Shown here: positions 28,475 through 37,352 of the stretch, piece after piece
Layout: each line of letters starts with the position of its first letter
Numbering within the stretch: position 1 is the first letter of the stretch
Origin: Brumimicrobium salinarum
GTDB lineage: Bacteria; Bacteroidota; Bacteroidia; Flavobacteriales_D; Crocinitomicaceae
NCBI RefSeq assembly: GCF_002844555.1
Contig: NZ_PJNI01000005.1
Location: 162,132 to 226,131, forward strand
Direction: 5' to 3'
Length of the DNA: 64,000 bases
Translations under genes and position numbers: made by a program
The notes under the pieces: model-generated
Database searches by the model: none
What the model was told of the DNA's origin: nothing
Seen by the model: only the letters and a program-made list of their open reading frames with translations

Positions 28475-30583
28475 TTATGCGGTTACATCACCTTTTACTT
28501 TAGCGATAACTTCATCTGCAATATGTTTTGGACAAACATCATAATGAGAAAACTCCATTGTTGATGTTGCACGACCTGACGATAATGTTCTCAACGTTGT
28601 TACATATCCAAACATTTCCGAAAGTGGAACGGTTGCTTTAACAACTTTTGCTCCTGAACGATCATCCATTCCTTGCATTTGACCACGTCTTCTATTCAAA
28701 TCAGCCACTACATCACCCATATTTTCTTCTGGAGTAACAACCTCCAATTTCATAACAGGCTCTAGTAGTTGAGGACTTGTTTTAGGTATTGCGTTTCTGT
28801 ACGCCATTTTCGCAGCTACCTCAAACGATAGAGAATCAGAATCGACAGCATGGAAAGATCCATCAATCAATTCAACTTTAAGAGAATCCATTGGGTAACC
28901 AGCTAAAACACCATTCTTCATAGCAGTTGCGAAACCTTTCTCAACTGATGGAATGTATTCTTTTGGTACGTTACCACCTTTTATACTGTTAATAAATTCA
29001 AGTCCTTCTTTTTCTTCGTCTTCCTGTGGGCTAATTTTTACTACTATATCAGCAAATTTACCACGACCACCAGATTGTTTCTTATAAGTTTCTCTGTGAT
29101 CAACTGGCGCTGAAATTTGTTCTTTGTAAGAAACCTGTGGTTCACCTTCATTTACTTCAACTTTAAACTCACGTTTTAATCTTTCAATTAAAACCTCAAG
29201 GTGCAACTCACCCATTCCAGAGATTATCGTTTGTCCTGAATCGTCATCAGAAGAAATTTGGAAAGTTGGATCTTCCTCAGATAATTTATTTAAACCAACT
29301 GATAATTTATCAACATCAGCTTTTGTTTTTGGTTCAATAGCAATTCCAATAACAGGGTCAGGGAATTCCATAGACTCCAATACGATTGGACTTTTTTCAT
29401 CACACAAAGTATCTCCTGTACGGATATCTTTAAATCCTACTGCTGCTCCAATATCTCCACATTCTAATACATCAATAGCATTTTGCTTACTTGAATGCAT
29501 TTGGAATAAACGTGAAATACGTTCCTTTTTAGAAGTACGTGTATTAAATACATAAGAACCAGCATCAATTTTACCAGAGTAAGTTCTAACGAAACACAAA
29601 CGACCTACGAATGGATCCGTAGCAATTTTAAATGCTAAAGCAGACATCGGTTCTTCTAAAGATGGCTTTCTAGCCTCAACCTCTCCGGTATCCGGATTAG
29701 TACCTTCTATAGCTTCAACATCTACAGGAGATGGTAAGAATGCCATAACTGCATCCAATAATGTTTGAACACCTTTATTTTTAAAAGCAGATCCACACAT
29801 TACAGGAGTAATTGACATATTGATTGTAGACTTTCTAATTGCTGCAATCATTTCTTCTTCAGAAATAGAATTAGGATCTTCAAAGAATTTTTCCATCAAA
29901 GCATCGTCAGATTCTGCTACTGCTTCAATCAAATGGTTTCTATATTCTTCAACAGATTCTTTCATGTCTTCTGGTATATCAACCTCAGACCATGTCATTC
30001 CTAAATCCTCTTCATTCCAAACAAAAGCTTTGTTGACAATTAAATCAACAACTCCTTTGAAAGTATCTTCAGAACCAATTGGTAATTGAAGTGGAACTGG
30101 CTTTCCTCCTAATCTATCAGTAATTTGTTTTACTGTTCCTAAGAAGTCTGCACCAGCACGGTCCATTTTATTAACAAAACCAATTCTTGGAACACCATAC
30201 TTATCAGCTTGTCTCCAAACTGTTTCAGACTGAGGTTCAACACCTGATGAAGCACAGAATAATGCAACAGCACCATCTAAAACACGTAAAGAACGCTCAA
30301 CCTCAACTGTAAAGTCAACGTGCCCAGGAGTATCAATAATATTGATCTTGTATTCTTTGTCTAAATATGTCCATGAAGCTGTTGTTGCAGCTGAAGTAAT
30401 CGTAATACCTCTTTCCTGCTCTTGCTCCATCCAGTCCATTACAGAAGCGCCATCGTGAGTTTCACCTAATTTATGACTAATTCCTGTATAATAAAGAATT
30501 CGCTCCGTAGTTGTGGTCTTCCCAGCATCTACGTGCGCCATAATTCCGATATTTCTTGTATATTTTAAATCTCTTTTTGCCAT
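28475..30583 (-). CDS. fusA: translation elongation factor G
   Basis: The 702-residue EF-G has the five-domain layout: G domain with [10 protein letters not shown] (16-25), DTPGHVDF and NKMD, then the beta-barrel domain II ([16 protein letters not shown]), domain III, and domains IV and V with the [20 protein letters not shown] block and C-terminal [13 protein letters not shown]. It drives translocation after peptide bond formation. The gene is nine bases after rpsG and 10 before rpsJ, in the str-operon order. Confidence 0.97.
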   Translation of the reverse strand: MAKRDLKYTRNIGIMAHVDAGKTTTTERILYYTGISHKLGETHDGASVMDWMEQEQERGITITSAATTASWTYLDKEYKINIIDTPGHVDFTVEVERSLRVLDGAVALFCASSGVEPQSETVWRQADKYGVPRIGFVNKMDRAGADFLGTVKQITDRLGGKPVPLQLPIGSEDTFKGVVDLIVNKAFVWNEEDLGMTWSEVDIPEDMKESVEEYRNHLIEAVAESDDALMEKFFEDPNSISEEEMIAAIRKSTINMSITPVMCGSAFKNKGVQTLLDAVMAFLPSPVDVEAIEGTNPDTGEVEARKPSLEEPMSALAFKIATDPFVGRLCFVRTYSGKIDAGSYVFNTRTSKKERISRLFQMHSSKQNAIDVLECGDIGAAVGFKDIRTGDTLCDEKSPIVLESMEFPDPVIGIAIEPKTKADVDKLSVGLNKLSEEDPTFQISSDDDSGQTIISGMGELHLEVLIERLKREFKVEVNEGEPQVSYKEQISAPVDHRETYKKQSGGRGKFADIVVKISPQEDEEKEGLEFINSIKGGNVPKEYIPSVEKGFATAMKNGVLAGYPMDSLKVELIDGSFHAVDSDSLSFEVAAKMAYRNAIPKTSPQLLEPVMKLEVVTPEENMGDVVADLNRRRGQMQGMDDRSGAKVVKATVPLSEMFGYVTTLRTLSSGRATSTMEFSHYDVCPKHIADEVIAKVKGDVTA

Positions 30584-30592
30584 AACTCGATT

Positions 30593-31063
30593 TTAGAATC
30601 TGAAATGAGAGAAGGCTTTATTTGCCTCTGCCATTCTTAACGTATCTTCTTTTTTCTTGTATGCTCCACCTTCTTCTTTTGAAGCAGCAATAAACTCATT
30701 AGCTAAACGCTGAGCCATTGTTTTTTCGTTTCTCTTACGAGAGAAAGATATCATCCACTTCATTGCTAAAGATTGTTTTCTTCCTTCACGCACTGGTGTT
30801 GGAATTTGGAAAGTTGCCCCTCCAACTCTACGGCTTCTCACCTCAACACTAGGAGTAATATTCTCAATCGCTTTTTTGAAAACATCTAAACCTTTCTCAT
30901 CTTCTAATTTTTGCTCAACGATATCAATCGCATCGTAAAAAATTCTAAAAGATGTGTTTTTCTTACCATCCAACATCAAGTTGTTAACAAACTTTGTTAC
31001 TTGAACGTCGTTAAACTTTGGATCTGGTAAGATCTCAATTTTTTTCGCCTTTTTTCTTCTCAT
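30593..31063 (-). CDS. rpsG: 30S ribosomal protein S7
   Basis: A 156-residue S7 with the [20 protein letters not shown] start, the [21 protein letters not shown] beta-hairpin near the E site, and the C-terminal [20 protein letters not shown]7 nucleates head assembly and in E. coli represses the str operon. It is 10 bases after rpsL. Confidence 0.97.
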   Translation of the reverse strand: MRRKKAKKIEILPDPKFNDVQVTKFVNNLMLDGKKNTSFRIFYDAIDIVEQKLEDEKGLDVFKKAIENITPSVEVRSRRVGGATFQIPTPVREGRKQSLAMKWMISFSRKRNEKTMAQRLANEFIAASKEEGGAYKKKEDTLRMAEANKAFSHFRF

Positions 31064-31073
31064 GACTTACGTT

Positions 31074-31448
31074 TTATTTTTTAGGTTTTTTAGCACCATA
31101 CTTAGAACGACGTTGTGTTCTACCCTCTACACCCGCGGTATCTTCTGCACCACGAACGATATGATATCGAACACCAGGAAGATCTTTAACTCTTCCTCCT
31201 CGAACCAATACCATCGAGTGTTCTTGAAGGTTATGACCTTCCCCACCGATGTAAGCATTGACTTCCTTACCATTTGTTAAACGTACTCTGGCTACTTTTC
31301 TCATAGCAGAGTTAGGCTTCTTAGGTGTAGTGGTGTACACACGTACACATACTCCTTTACGCTGCGGACAAGAATCAAGTGCTGCGGACTTGCTTTTTCT
31401 CACCGGCGCTGTTCTTCCTTTGCGAACTAACTGTTGAATAGTTGGCAT
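31074..31448 (-). CDS. rpsL: 30S ribosomal protein S12
   Basis: A 124-residue S12, first gene of the cluster, with the decoding-centre loops [19 protein letters not shown] (the Lys42-type site) and [14 protein letters not shown] (the Lys87-type site), both unmutated at the usual streptomycin-resistance residues. The C-terminus is lysine/arginine rich. The leader is about 50 bases, begins at a strong promoter and carries a hairpin at its predicted 5' end. Confidence 0.97.
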   Translation of the reverse strand: MPTIQQLVRKGRTAPVRKSKSAALDSCPQRKGVCVRVYTTTPKKPNSAMRKVARVRLTNGKEVNAYIGGEGHNLQEHSMVLVRGGRVKDLPGVRYHIVRGAEDTAGVEGRTQRRSKYGAKKPKK

Positions 31449-31481
31449 ATTTTCACATTAAATTTTTACAATAAATAATTA

Positions 31482-31500
31482 CCTCAAAACTACTTTGAGG
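31482..31500 (-). promoter_or_regulatory. hairpin at the predicted 5' end of the ribosomal cluster transcript
   Basis: On the minus strand CCTCAAA pairs perfectly with TTTGAGG around a five-base GTAGT loop. The predicted transcription start from the -7 element at 31505-31512 falls within a base or two of the hairpin's first base, so the stem would cap the mRNA. It may protect the transcript from RNase E/J-type decay or act in feedback control. Confidence 0.55.
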
Positions 31501-31504
31501 GGTG

Positions 31505-31534
31505 CAAAAATAAATATTTAATTTTAGAATCCAA
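31505..31534 (-). promoter_or_regulatory. strong promoter of the str-S10-spc-alpha cluster
   Basis: On the minus strand a TATTG (-33, TTG at 31534-31532) is followed after 19 bases by TATTTTTG (-7, 31512-31505), matching the Bacteroidota TTTG/TAnnTTTG spacing. It predicts a start near 31499 and a leader of about 50 bases before rpsL. Confidence 0.8.
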
Positions 31535-31755
31535 TAAAATCCGAATAAAAGTTGCTGATTTTTAACAAAGAGGTGTTAATTGTTTTTCTTTTTGGCTCAA
31601 ATAAGCCGTATAGTGGTAAATCACACAAAATCAATTTTCAATAAATATTTCATTCACTTGCATGTATCAAGATCCTTTTTGATTTAATGAGGAATATGTT
31701 AAATCTAAACCCACAAAATTAGCTGAAAAATCCAAAGATGGTTAAAGGTTATTTC
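31513..31755. other. divergent intergenic region between rpsL and the uvrD-type gene
   Basis: Besides the rpsL promoter at its left end and the helicase promoter just beyond its right end, this stretch holds no recognisable gene or repeat. Confidence 0.5.
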
Positions 31756-31763
31756 TATCTTTG
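31756..31763 (+). promoter_or_regulatory. putative -7 element four bases before the helicase ATG
   Basis: TATCTTTG fits TAnnTTTG and is followed by TTTT and then ATG at 31768. A start at the usual distance would fall on the A of the ATG, so the mRNA is likely to be leaderless. The longest frame (from 31738) would translate the promoter and is therefore rejected. Confidence 0.6.
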
Positions 31764-31767
31764 TTTT

Positions 31768-34068
31768 ATGAATTATTTAGAAGGTTTAAACGAAAGTCAA
31801 TTAAATGCTGTAAAAAATATTGACGGCCCCATGATGGTGATTGCAGGTGCTGGTTCTGGTAAAACACGTGTTCTTACCTACCGTATTGCACATTTGATGC
31901 GTCAAGGAGTAGACTCCTTTAATATTCTTGCACTAACTTTCACCAACAAGGCAGCAAAGGAAATGAAAGAAAGAATCAATTCAATCATTGGCGGTAATGA
32001 ATCAATGAACATAACTATGGGTACTTTCCACTCCGTTTTCGCTAGAATCCTTCGTTATAATTCTGACAAGCTTGGTTACCCTTCAAACTTTACCATATAT
32101 GATACGCAGGATTCAAGAAGTTTGATTAAAATGATTGTTAAAGAATTTGGTTTAGATGACAAAGTATATAAAGCAAATGCTGTTCATGGTAGAATATCAA
32201 GTGCTAAAAACAATTTAATATCACCACAAGCCTACGAAGCCAATGTTGAAATTGTAGGCGAAGATAGAATGGCTAAAAAACCAGAAATATTCAGAATTTA
32301 TAAAGAATACGTAAAGCGTTGCTTCCAATCTGGCGCAATGGATTTTGATGATTTGCTATATCAAACCAATGTCTTACTTAGAGACTTCCCTGATGTTCTT
32401 CATCACTATCAACAAAAATTTAAATATATTTTAGTGGATGAGTACCAAGATACCAATTACTCACAATACTTAATTGTTAAGAAATTGGCAGCCGTTTATG
32501 AAAACATTTGCGTAGTTGGTGATGACGCCCAAAGTATATATTCTTTTCGTGGTGCAAATATCGAAAACATACTTAATTTCAAAAAGGACTATCCTGACTT
32601 TAAGATGTTTAAATTGGAGCAAAATTACAGAAGTACCAGCAATATAGTAAACGCTGCAAATAGTATAATTAAGAGAAACAAAGATCAGATAGAGAAAGAT
32701 GTTTGGACAGACAATAGTGAAGGCGGTAAAATAAATGTTATCCGATGTCTAACAGATAACGAAGAAGGGCGAGTGATTACCAATAGAATTTATGAAATCA
32801 AGCAACGAGAAAGTATAGACTATAAAGATTTTGCGATTTTATATAGAACCAATGCACAATCCAGATCTTTTGAGGAATCTTTAAGAAAACTTAATTTACC
32901 TTATAAAATATATGGAGGTTTATCTTTTTACCAACGAAAAGAAATTAAAGATTTAATTGCCTACTTCCGTTTATCAGCAAATGAGAAAGACGAAGAAGCC
33001 CTCAAAAGAGTTATTAATTACCCCAAGCGTGGTATTGGAAAAACCACAATGGACAATATTATCTTGGCCGCGCGACAATATGACGTTGCTGTTTGGGATG
33101 TAATATCAGACTTTAATAGATATCCTGTATCGATAAACGCGGGAGCTAGAAATAAAATATCTCAATTTGTTACCAAGATTCAGAGTTACGCAATTCAAAT
33201 GGAAAAAACACCCGCATACGAATTGGCCAACAATATTGCTCAATCTTCTGGTATTTTAAAGAATCTTTATGACGATAAAACGCCTGAAGGAGTTGCACGG
33301 TATGAAAACATACAAGAGTTATTAGCGGGTATTAAAGAATTTTCTGTTCAACAGGAAGAGAAAGATGAAGTAGGTACATTGAGTGACTTTCTTATTGATG
33401 TCGCTTTATTAACAGATGCGGATCAAGAAAAAGAAGAAGATAAAAATACCATAACTTTAATGACAATACACGCGTCTAAAGGATTGGAGTTCCCTCATGT
33501 ATTTATTGTAGGATTAGAGGAAAATCTATTCCCTTCTCAACTATCATTAACATCGAGAACGGAATTAGAAGAAGAAAGACGATTGTTTTACGTTGCTTTA
33601 ACACGAGCAGAAAAATCATGCACACTATCTTATGTAGTTAGTCGATATCGTTGGGGACAGTTAGTAACCGCCGAGCCAAGTCGATTTATTGACGAAGTAG
33701 ATCAATCATTTGTAAATGTTGAAAATGAAGTTCGCGGTCGAAGTGGTGGAAAATCATTAAGCGGATATAAGCGTCCTTCTGATAACAGAACTTCAGGATT
33801 TGGAATGATGGGCGGAAAGAAAAAACGCAACTTAACACCATTGGGAAAATCGAGTTCAACACCTCCTTCAAAAAAAGGTAATGCGTCTGGTGGGACAACA
33901 GAAGAGTTAAAAGTGGGTTATAACGTTGAACATGCTAGATTTGGAAAAGGGAAAGTAACAGCTATCTCAGGAACGGGAAGTGATAAAAAAGCGAGTGTAT
34001 TCTTCCCAAGAGTGGGAGCTAAAACTTTAATTTTAAAATTTGCTAAACTAACTGTTCTTGAATCTTAA
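31768..34068 (+). CDS. UvrD/PcrA-type superfamily 1A DNA helicase
   Basis: The protein (766 residues from the ATG at 31768) has the SF1A helicase motifs in order: Q-motif LNESQLNAV, Walker A GAGSGKT (27-33), motif Ia LTFTNKAAKEM, Walker B VDEYQDTN, motif III GDDAQSIYSFRGA, motif IV EQNYRST, motif V TIHASKGLEFPHVF and motif VI YVALTRAEKS. It ends with a tail that includes a VEHARFGKGKVTAISG Tudor-like segment, as in PcrA, which binds RNA polymerase. It unwinds 3'-5' in repair and at stalled replication or transcription. The start is set by the promoter at 31756; the TAA stop overlaps a copy of a repeated intergenic sequence. Confidence 0.93.
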   Translation: MNYLEGLNESQLNAVKNIDGPMMVIAGAGSGKTRVLTYRIAHLMRQGVDSFNILALTFTNKAAKEMKERINSIIGGNESMNITMGTFHSVFARILRYNSDKLGYPSNFTIYDTQDSRSLIKMIVKEFGLDDKVYKANAVHGRISSAKNNLISPQAYEANVEIVGEDRMAKKPEIFRIYKEYVKRCFQSGAMDFDDLLYQTNVLLRDFPDVLHHYQQKFKYILVDEYQDTNYSQYLIVKKLAAVYENICVVGDDAQSIYSFRGANIENILNFKKDYPDFKMFKLEQNYRSTSNIVNAANSIIKRNKDQIEKDVWTDNSEGGKINVIRCLTDNEEGRVITNRIYEIKQRESIDYKDFAILYRTNAQSRSFEESLRKLNLPYKIYGGLSFYQRKEIKDLIAYFRLSANEKDEEALKRVINYPKRGIGKTTMDNIILAARQYDVAVWDVISDFNRYPVSINAGARNKISQFVTKIQSYAIQMEKTPAYELANNIAQSSGILKNLYDDKTPEGVARYENIQELLAGIKEFSVQQEEKDEVGTLSDFLIDVALLTDADQEKEEDKNTITLMTIHASKGLEFPHVFIVGLEENLFPSQLSLTSRTELEEERRLFYVALTRAEKSCTLSYVVSRYRWGQLVTAEPSRFIDEVDQSFVNVENEVRGRSGGKSLSGYKRPSDNRTSGFGMMGGKKKRNLTPLGKSSSTPPSKKGNASGGTTEELKVGYNVEHARFGKGKVTAISGTGSDKKASVFFPRVGAKTLILKFAKLTVLES

Positions 34069-34083
34069 CCCGAATTATTCACC
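34065..34083 (-). repeat. copy A of the GGTGAATAATCCGGGTTAA intergenic repeat
   Basis: On the minus strand this reads GGTGAATAATTCGGGTTAA, one base different from copy C at 38727-38745. It overlaps the helicase stop codon. Confidence 0.6.
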
Positions 34084-34321
34084 AATCTTAAAGTTTAAGA
34101 ATGTTAACATCTGTAAGTCAGTATTTTAACTGTATTTCCTGTAAAATTTGAGAAACCCATTTTTGGGTATTTGTGTATTTGTAAGATTTTGATTTAATTT
34201 TGATCTATTCGTCGTTACAAGCCCCGCGAAATATACATATATTACTTTAGGTCTTGTGCCTAGAATAGATTTAAAATTAAATGCATGAACCGAGCCTGCG
34301 AGCTCAACGACTAAAGGAGTT

Positions 34322-34336
34322 AATAATCCGGGTTAA
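34322..34336 (+). repeat. copy B of the intergenic repeat (AATAATCCGGGTTAA)
   Basis: It matches copy C exactly over these 15 bases; its GGGTTAA end also forms a hairpin with a TTAACCC 10 bases downstream. Confidence 0.6.
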
Positions 34337-34496
34337 CATTGCTTCTTTAACCCACTTAGTTTAGTGCTTGATTAGTTAATGATTTGCAACCTATTAATCC
34401 GTTGTAAATAATTAAAATATAGCTAATAAAATTATCTGTACAGAGTTTGTCTCATTGATAGACTGAAAAATGAAATCAGACAATCAAAACAGATTA

Positions 34497-34508
34497 GGAT
34501 TATTCACC
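34497..34508 (-). repeat. partial copy D of the intergenic repeat
   Basis: On the minus strand it reads GGTGAATAATCC, identical to the first 12 bases of copy C; the second half is not conserved. Confidence 0.5.
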
Positions 34509-34719
34509 CGACATTATGGGTGGATGTATATATCTCCTTGTCTGTTTATATCATAGAAAGTGTACTTAATAAATCATTTATTAATAATCTGTGGCATAGA
34601 TAAGTTATTATTAAACCGAGTAAGAGGATGTCAAGCGTTTGAAATGTCAACACGGTCAATCTGGCTTTGCGTAACATTTCAACTCATATTTTTTAACCCT
34701 GTCATTCCATCCACCTTTA

Positions 34720-34752
34720 AAAACTGGCTCTTAATCAGTTAGAGTTTTTTTT
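34720..34752 (+). terminator. possible rho-independent terminator
   Basis: AACTG pairs with CAGTT around a nine-base loop, followed by AGAG and eight T. No plus-strand gene precedes it within 650 bases, so it could end a small RNA or catch helicase read-through. Confidence 0.45.
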
Positions 34753-34843
34753 AACAGTAATTCATGCAGAAAATGAAAGACATATAAATGAATTTCTTCT
34801 ATACTTTCTTAAATCGATAAAGATCATTAGAAAATGTTAGCAA

Positions 34844-36214
34844 TTAGGGAATTTCCCACCCATCAATTAGAATTTTAAATACATCCATACTGGCTTTATT
34901 TCCTTGTAGTCGATATGTAGAAATCATTGCCTGCTTGAATTTAGGATAATATTTAAAGAAAATATCATTGTTTACGGTGTTGAAGTTAGGTCCTAAATTC
35001 ACGGGATCTGTCCAAGTATCCCCAATGTTTTCAGTCACATAAACATCATAACCTCCAAATCCTTTTCTGCTATCCGAAGAAAAGAATAAATATCGATTGT
35101 CTGGTGTAATAAAAGGTGTTGTTTCATTACCAGTGGTATTGACTGTCATTGGTAGTTTCTTAGCCTCTCCCCAACTTCTTCCATCTTTATAAACAACATA
35201 TATATCGGATTTAGATTTTTTTCCATCTCGATCACTCACAAAATACATTGTATTTCCATCAGCAGTCAAAGTTGGTGCGCCATCAAAAAAAGAGGTGTTG
35301 ATACTCTTATTTTTAATTGGCCTAGGGGTTGACCAACGGTCTTCCTTCGTTCTTTCAGAAACACAGATATCAGAACTTCTCGTTTTCTTTTTCACATCCA
35401 ATATAGAAGTATTAACAGTCAAATAAGCTGTATTTCCATCTGGAGAAAGGTGACTTATAGCGTCAAAACCTTCTGAATTTAATCGTTTAAGATCGTTACT
35501 TGGCGTTCCCCAATCTCCAATTTCATCGTCCCATTTAGAAAGGTATATATCTTCAAAGTATCGTTGATCACCTGGGTTTAAGTTACCTCCTTTTGTATCT
35601 GGTCTTCTCGAAACATAAAAAAGTTCCTTGCCATCATCAGAAAGTACTGTACTGTAATCATCATATCCAGAATTTACATTATCGTTGAGTAAAATCCGAT
35701 CAAATTTGTTTTCGGCATCCTTATGTTTAATTGCATAATCAATTTCATCTAAATTCTGTTTCAAGTTGTATGCATTTTTTTTAGCAGTAGACAATTGTAT
35801 TTCAGCTAATTCATAATTCCATCTTGCACTGTCCAAATAATTTTGTCGATGATAAGCCTTTCCTATCAAATAAAAAACATCTCCATCTGTTGCTTCACTA
35901 AGTGATTCTGCAATTTTAGCGTATTTTAATGCGTATCCATAATTATCCAAATTGTAATGCGCCTCACCTATCCAATACGCTGCTCTGTAACTATACTTAT
36001 CTCTTACATAAGCTTCTCTAAACCTTCTCAAAGCATCTCTTGTTCTTCCTTCGTTAAAAGCTTTTTTTCCTTCTTCCACTAAGTATAAAGCGGCTGTTCT
36101 ATCAATAATAGAAGAGCTTGAGTCAGTAGGCAAAGGATTAATATTTGAATGCGCCCCAAGACTAATGTTTGACATTAAAAAAATGAGACTGAAAAGGGTA
36201 AAAGTAGATTTCAT
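34844..36214 (-). CDS. exported TPR and PD40 beta-propeller protein
   Basis: The 456-residue protein has a signal peptide (about residues 1-22), then tetratricopeptide-like helices (about 40-150; YLVEEGKKAFNEGRTRDALR and AAYWIGEAHYNLDNYGYALK) and a series of PD40/WD40-like blades (LSDDGKELFYVSRRP, LSPDGNTAYLTVN, LTADGNTMYFVSDRDGKKSKSDIY, ITPDNRYLFFSSDSRKGFGGYDVY). Bacteroidota have many such periplasmic TPR-propeller proteins, several linked to OmpA domains as in the T9SS component PorE; no OmpA domain is present here. The role is unknown but envelope-linked. Confidence 0.82.
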   Translation of the reverse strand: MKSTFTLFSLIFLMSNISLGAHSNINPLPTDSSSSIIDRTAALYLVEEGKKAFNEGRTRDALRRFREAYVRDKYSYRAAYWIGEAHYNLDNYGYALKYAKIAESLSEATDGDVFYLIGKAYHRQNYLDSARWNYELAEIQLSTAKKNAYNLKQNLDEIDYAIKHKDAENKFDRILLNDNVNSGYDDYSTVLSDDGKELFYVSRRPDTKGGNLNPGDQRYFEDIYLSKWDDEIGDWGTPSNDLKRLNSEGFDAISHLSPDGNTAYLTVNTSILDVKKKTRSSDICVSERTKEDRWSTPRPIKNKSINTSFFDGAPTLTADGNTMYFVSDRDGKKSKSDIYVVYKDGRSWGEAKKLPMTVNTTGNETTPFITPDNRYLFFSSDSRKGFGGYDVYVTENIGDTWTDPVNLGPNFNTVNNDIFFKYYPKFKQAMISTYRLQGNKASMDVFKILIDGWEIP

Positions 36215-36263
36215 AATCTTAAAATGCTGTTTATGTATGAAGAATATAGTTCTTAGATTCTCT

Positions 36264-36271
36264 CAAAATTA
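36264..36271 (-). promoter_or_regulatory. putative -7 element of the TPR/propeller gene
   Basis: On the minus strand it reads TAATTTTG, with the ATG 49 bases downstream. No -33 element at normal spacing. Confidence 0.45.
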
Positions 36272-36361
36272 ATTTACGAATATACAATAATCCTTCCAAA
36301 TATAAAAAAAGAGAATCAATGAGCGTCAAAAAATGAGAAATCTTTATCAGTAAAATGAATA

Positions 36362-37246
36362 CTATTGTTTTATATCTGAAATATCGTCTATTTCTCTAAG
36401 CGCATGTTCATTTCTACTCAAATCTACAAGGTCGTCCATAGCGATAGTAGCCGCAACAATAGTTAAAATAGGTGCAATAGAAGCTAACATCCACATTAGG
36501 AATTGAAACAAAACAGTGCCCATAATCGTAAACGGATTATCTAAAAACCCTTCAAAGCTTAACATTTTACCTAAATCAACAGGAACAAGAATAAAGATTG
36601 AATATACACTTCCTATTGCTATTGCAAGGCCACGGTGTCTGCGTATAAAGTGAATGCTTTGATCAATATCTAACCTTCTACGCTCATTTACATAATCGAT
36701 AAAACTAAATCCGTAGTAGAAAAATCCAATTGCAAAGGTTAGGTAAAAGAAAGGAGAATGATGAACCTCTTCCCAGCCAACTGCAGAGACAATTAGTATG
36801 AGCAAGAAGAAGATATATTCATACATAACATTCCTCATCGCAATACGGACACCTCTTTTTACATCATGCATTGTTTGTTGCAAACTAAAAGGATAGGTAT
36901 TGGAAGTTAGCTTTTTTTCAACAATCTGGGAAATAACTGATAGCATTGGTGAGAGTAAAACCACAACAATATACTTCGCAAACTTCATCAAGATCAACCC
37001 AATTGAAATGCTCAACAACAATTTAAGTAAAAACCAAATTGTTTCATTCATATTGGTACACACAAGACAACCCTCATTAGCAGACCAATCAGATTGCCAA
37101 TGCGCAAACTGACTTCCCACATAATAAATAAGCAACATTAAAAGCGCAGGAATCGGCAAAAACCAATACAGTTTATGCTTCTGTATAAAATGAATGGCTT
37201 TCCAATAGCTTTTAATTCCCAATATGAAATGTTGAATAAATTTCAT
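36362..37246 (-). CDS. EI24 domain-containing inner membrane protein
   Basis: A 294-residue protein with about six membrane helices in the EI24/CysZ-like pattern. The N-terminal HFILGIKSYWKAIHFIQKHK precedes the first helix (LYWFLPIPALLMLLIYYVG), and the conserved FLDNPFTIMGTVLFQFLMW region lies near the C-terminus. CysZ relatives carry sulfate, but Bacteroidota EI24 proteins are not characterised, so the substrate is open. It is divergent from purB, with its own promoter. Confidence 0.8.
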   Translation of the reverse strand: MKFIQHFILGIKSYWKAIHFIQKHKLYWFLPIPALLMLLIYYVGSQFAHWQSDWSANEGCLVCTNMNETIWFLLKLLLSISIGLILMKFAKYIVVVLLSPMLSVISQIVEKKLTSNTYPFSLQQTMHDVKRGVRIAMRNVMYEYIFFLLILIVSAVGWEEVHHSPFFYLTFAIGFFYYGFSFIDYVNERRRLDIDQSIHFIRRHRGLAIAIGSVYSIFILVPVDLGKMLSFEGFLDNPFTIMGTVLFQFLMWMLASIAPILTIVAATIAMDDLVDLSRNEHALREIDDISDIKQ

Positions 37247-37266
37247 GAATACATTTTAATAATGAT

Positions 37267-37296
37267 CAAAAATAACAATGTAGTAGGAATTCAAAA
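37267..37296 (-). promoter_or_regulatory. promoter of the EI24 gene
   Basis: On the minus strand TTTTG (37296-37292) is followed after 17 bases by TATTTTTG (37274-37267), matching both promoter elements and lying 20 bases before the ATG. Confidence 0.7.
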
Positions 37297-37316
37297 CGGT
37301 ATTCTTACAAAATAAG

Positions 37317-37324
37317 TATCTTTG
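37317..37324 (+). promoter_or_regulatory. putative -7 element of purB
   Basis: TATCTTTG, 28 bases before the purB ATG. It forms a divergent pair with the EI24 promoter. Confidence 0.6.
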
Positions 37325-37352
37325 CCTTTTTAAATATTCAAAAATAGGAATA

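Larger units (their letters stand above)
34084..34843. other. 775-base intergenic region with several hairpins, no recognised gene
   Basis: This is the longest gene-free stretch in the window. It carries inverted repeats GGGTTAA/TTAACCC (34330-34353), CACCC/GGGTG (34505-34522), GAAATGT...ACATTTC with an inner ACG/CGT (34641-34680) and AACTG/CAGTT followed by eight T (34722-34752), which looks like an intrinsic terminator on the plus strand. A 60-codon frame at 34560-34742 has no family resemblance. tRNA, tmRNA and RNase P RNA motifs were looked for and not seen. It may hold a small structured RNA or decayed mobile DNA. Confidence 0.5.

Noticed and set aside
34560..34742. A 60-codon frame in the gene-free region
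   Set aside because: No start context, no family resemblance, and it runs through a hairpin and up to the terminator-like stem.
34084..34843. Insertion sequence in the gene-free region
   Set aside because: No transposase fragment and no paired terminal repeats flanking a common unit; only the short repeat copies are present.
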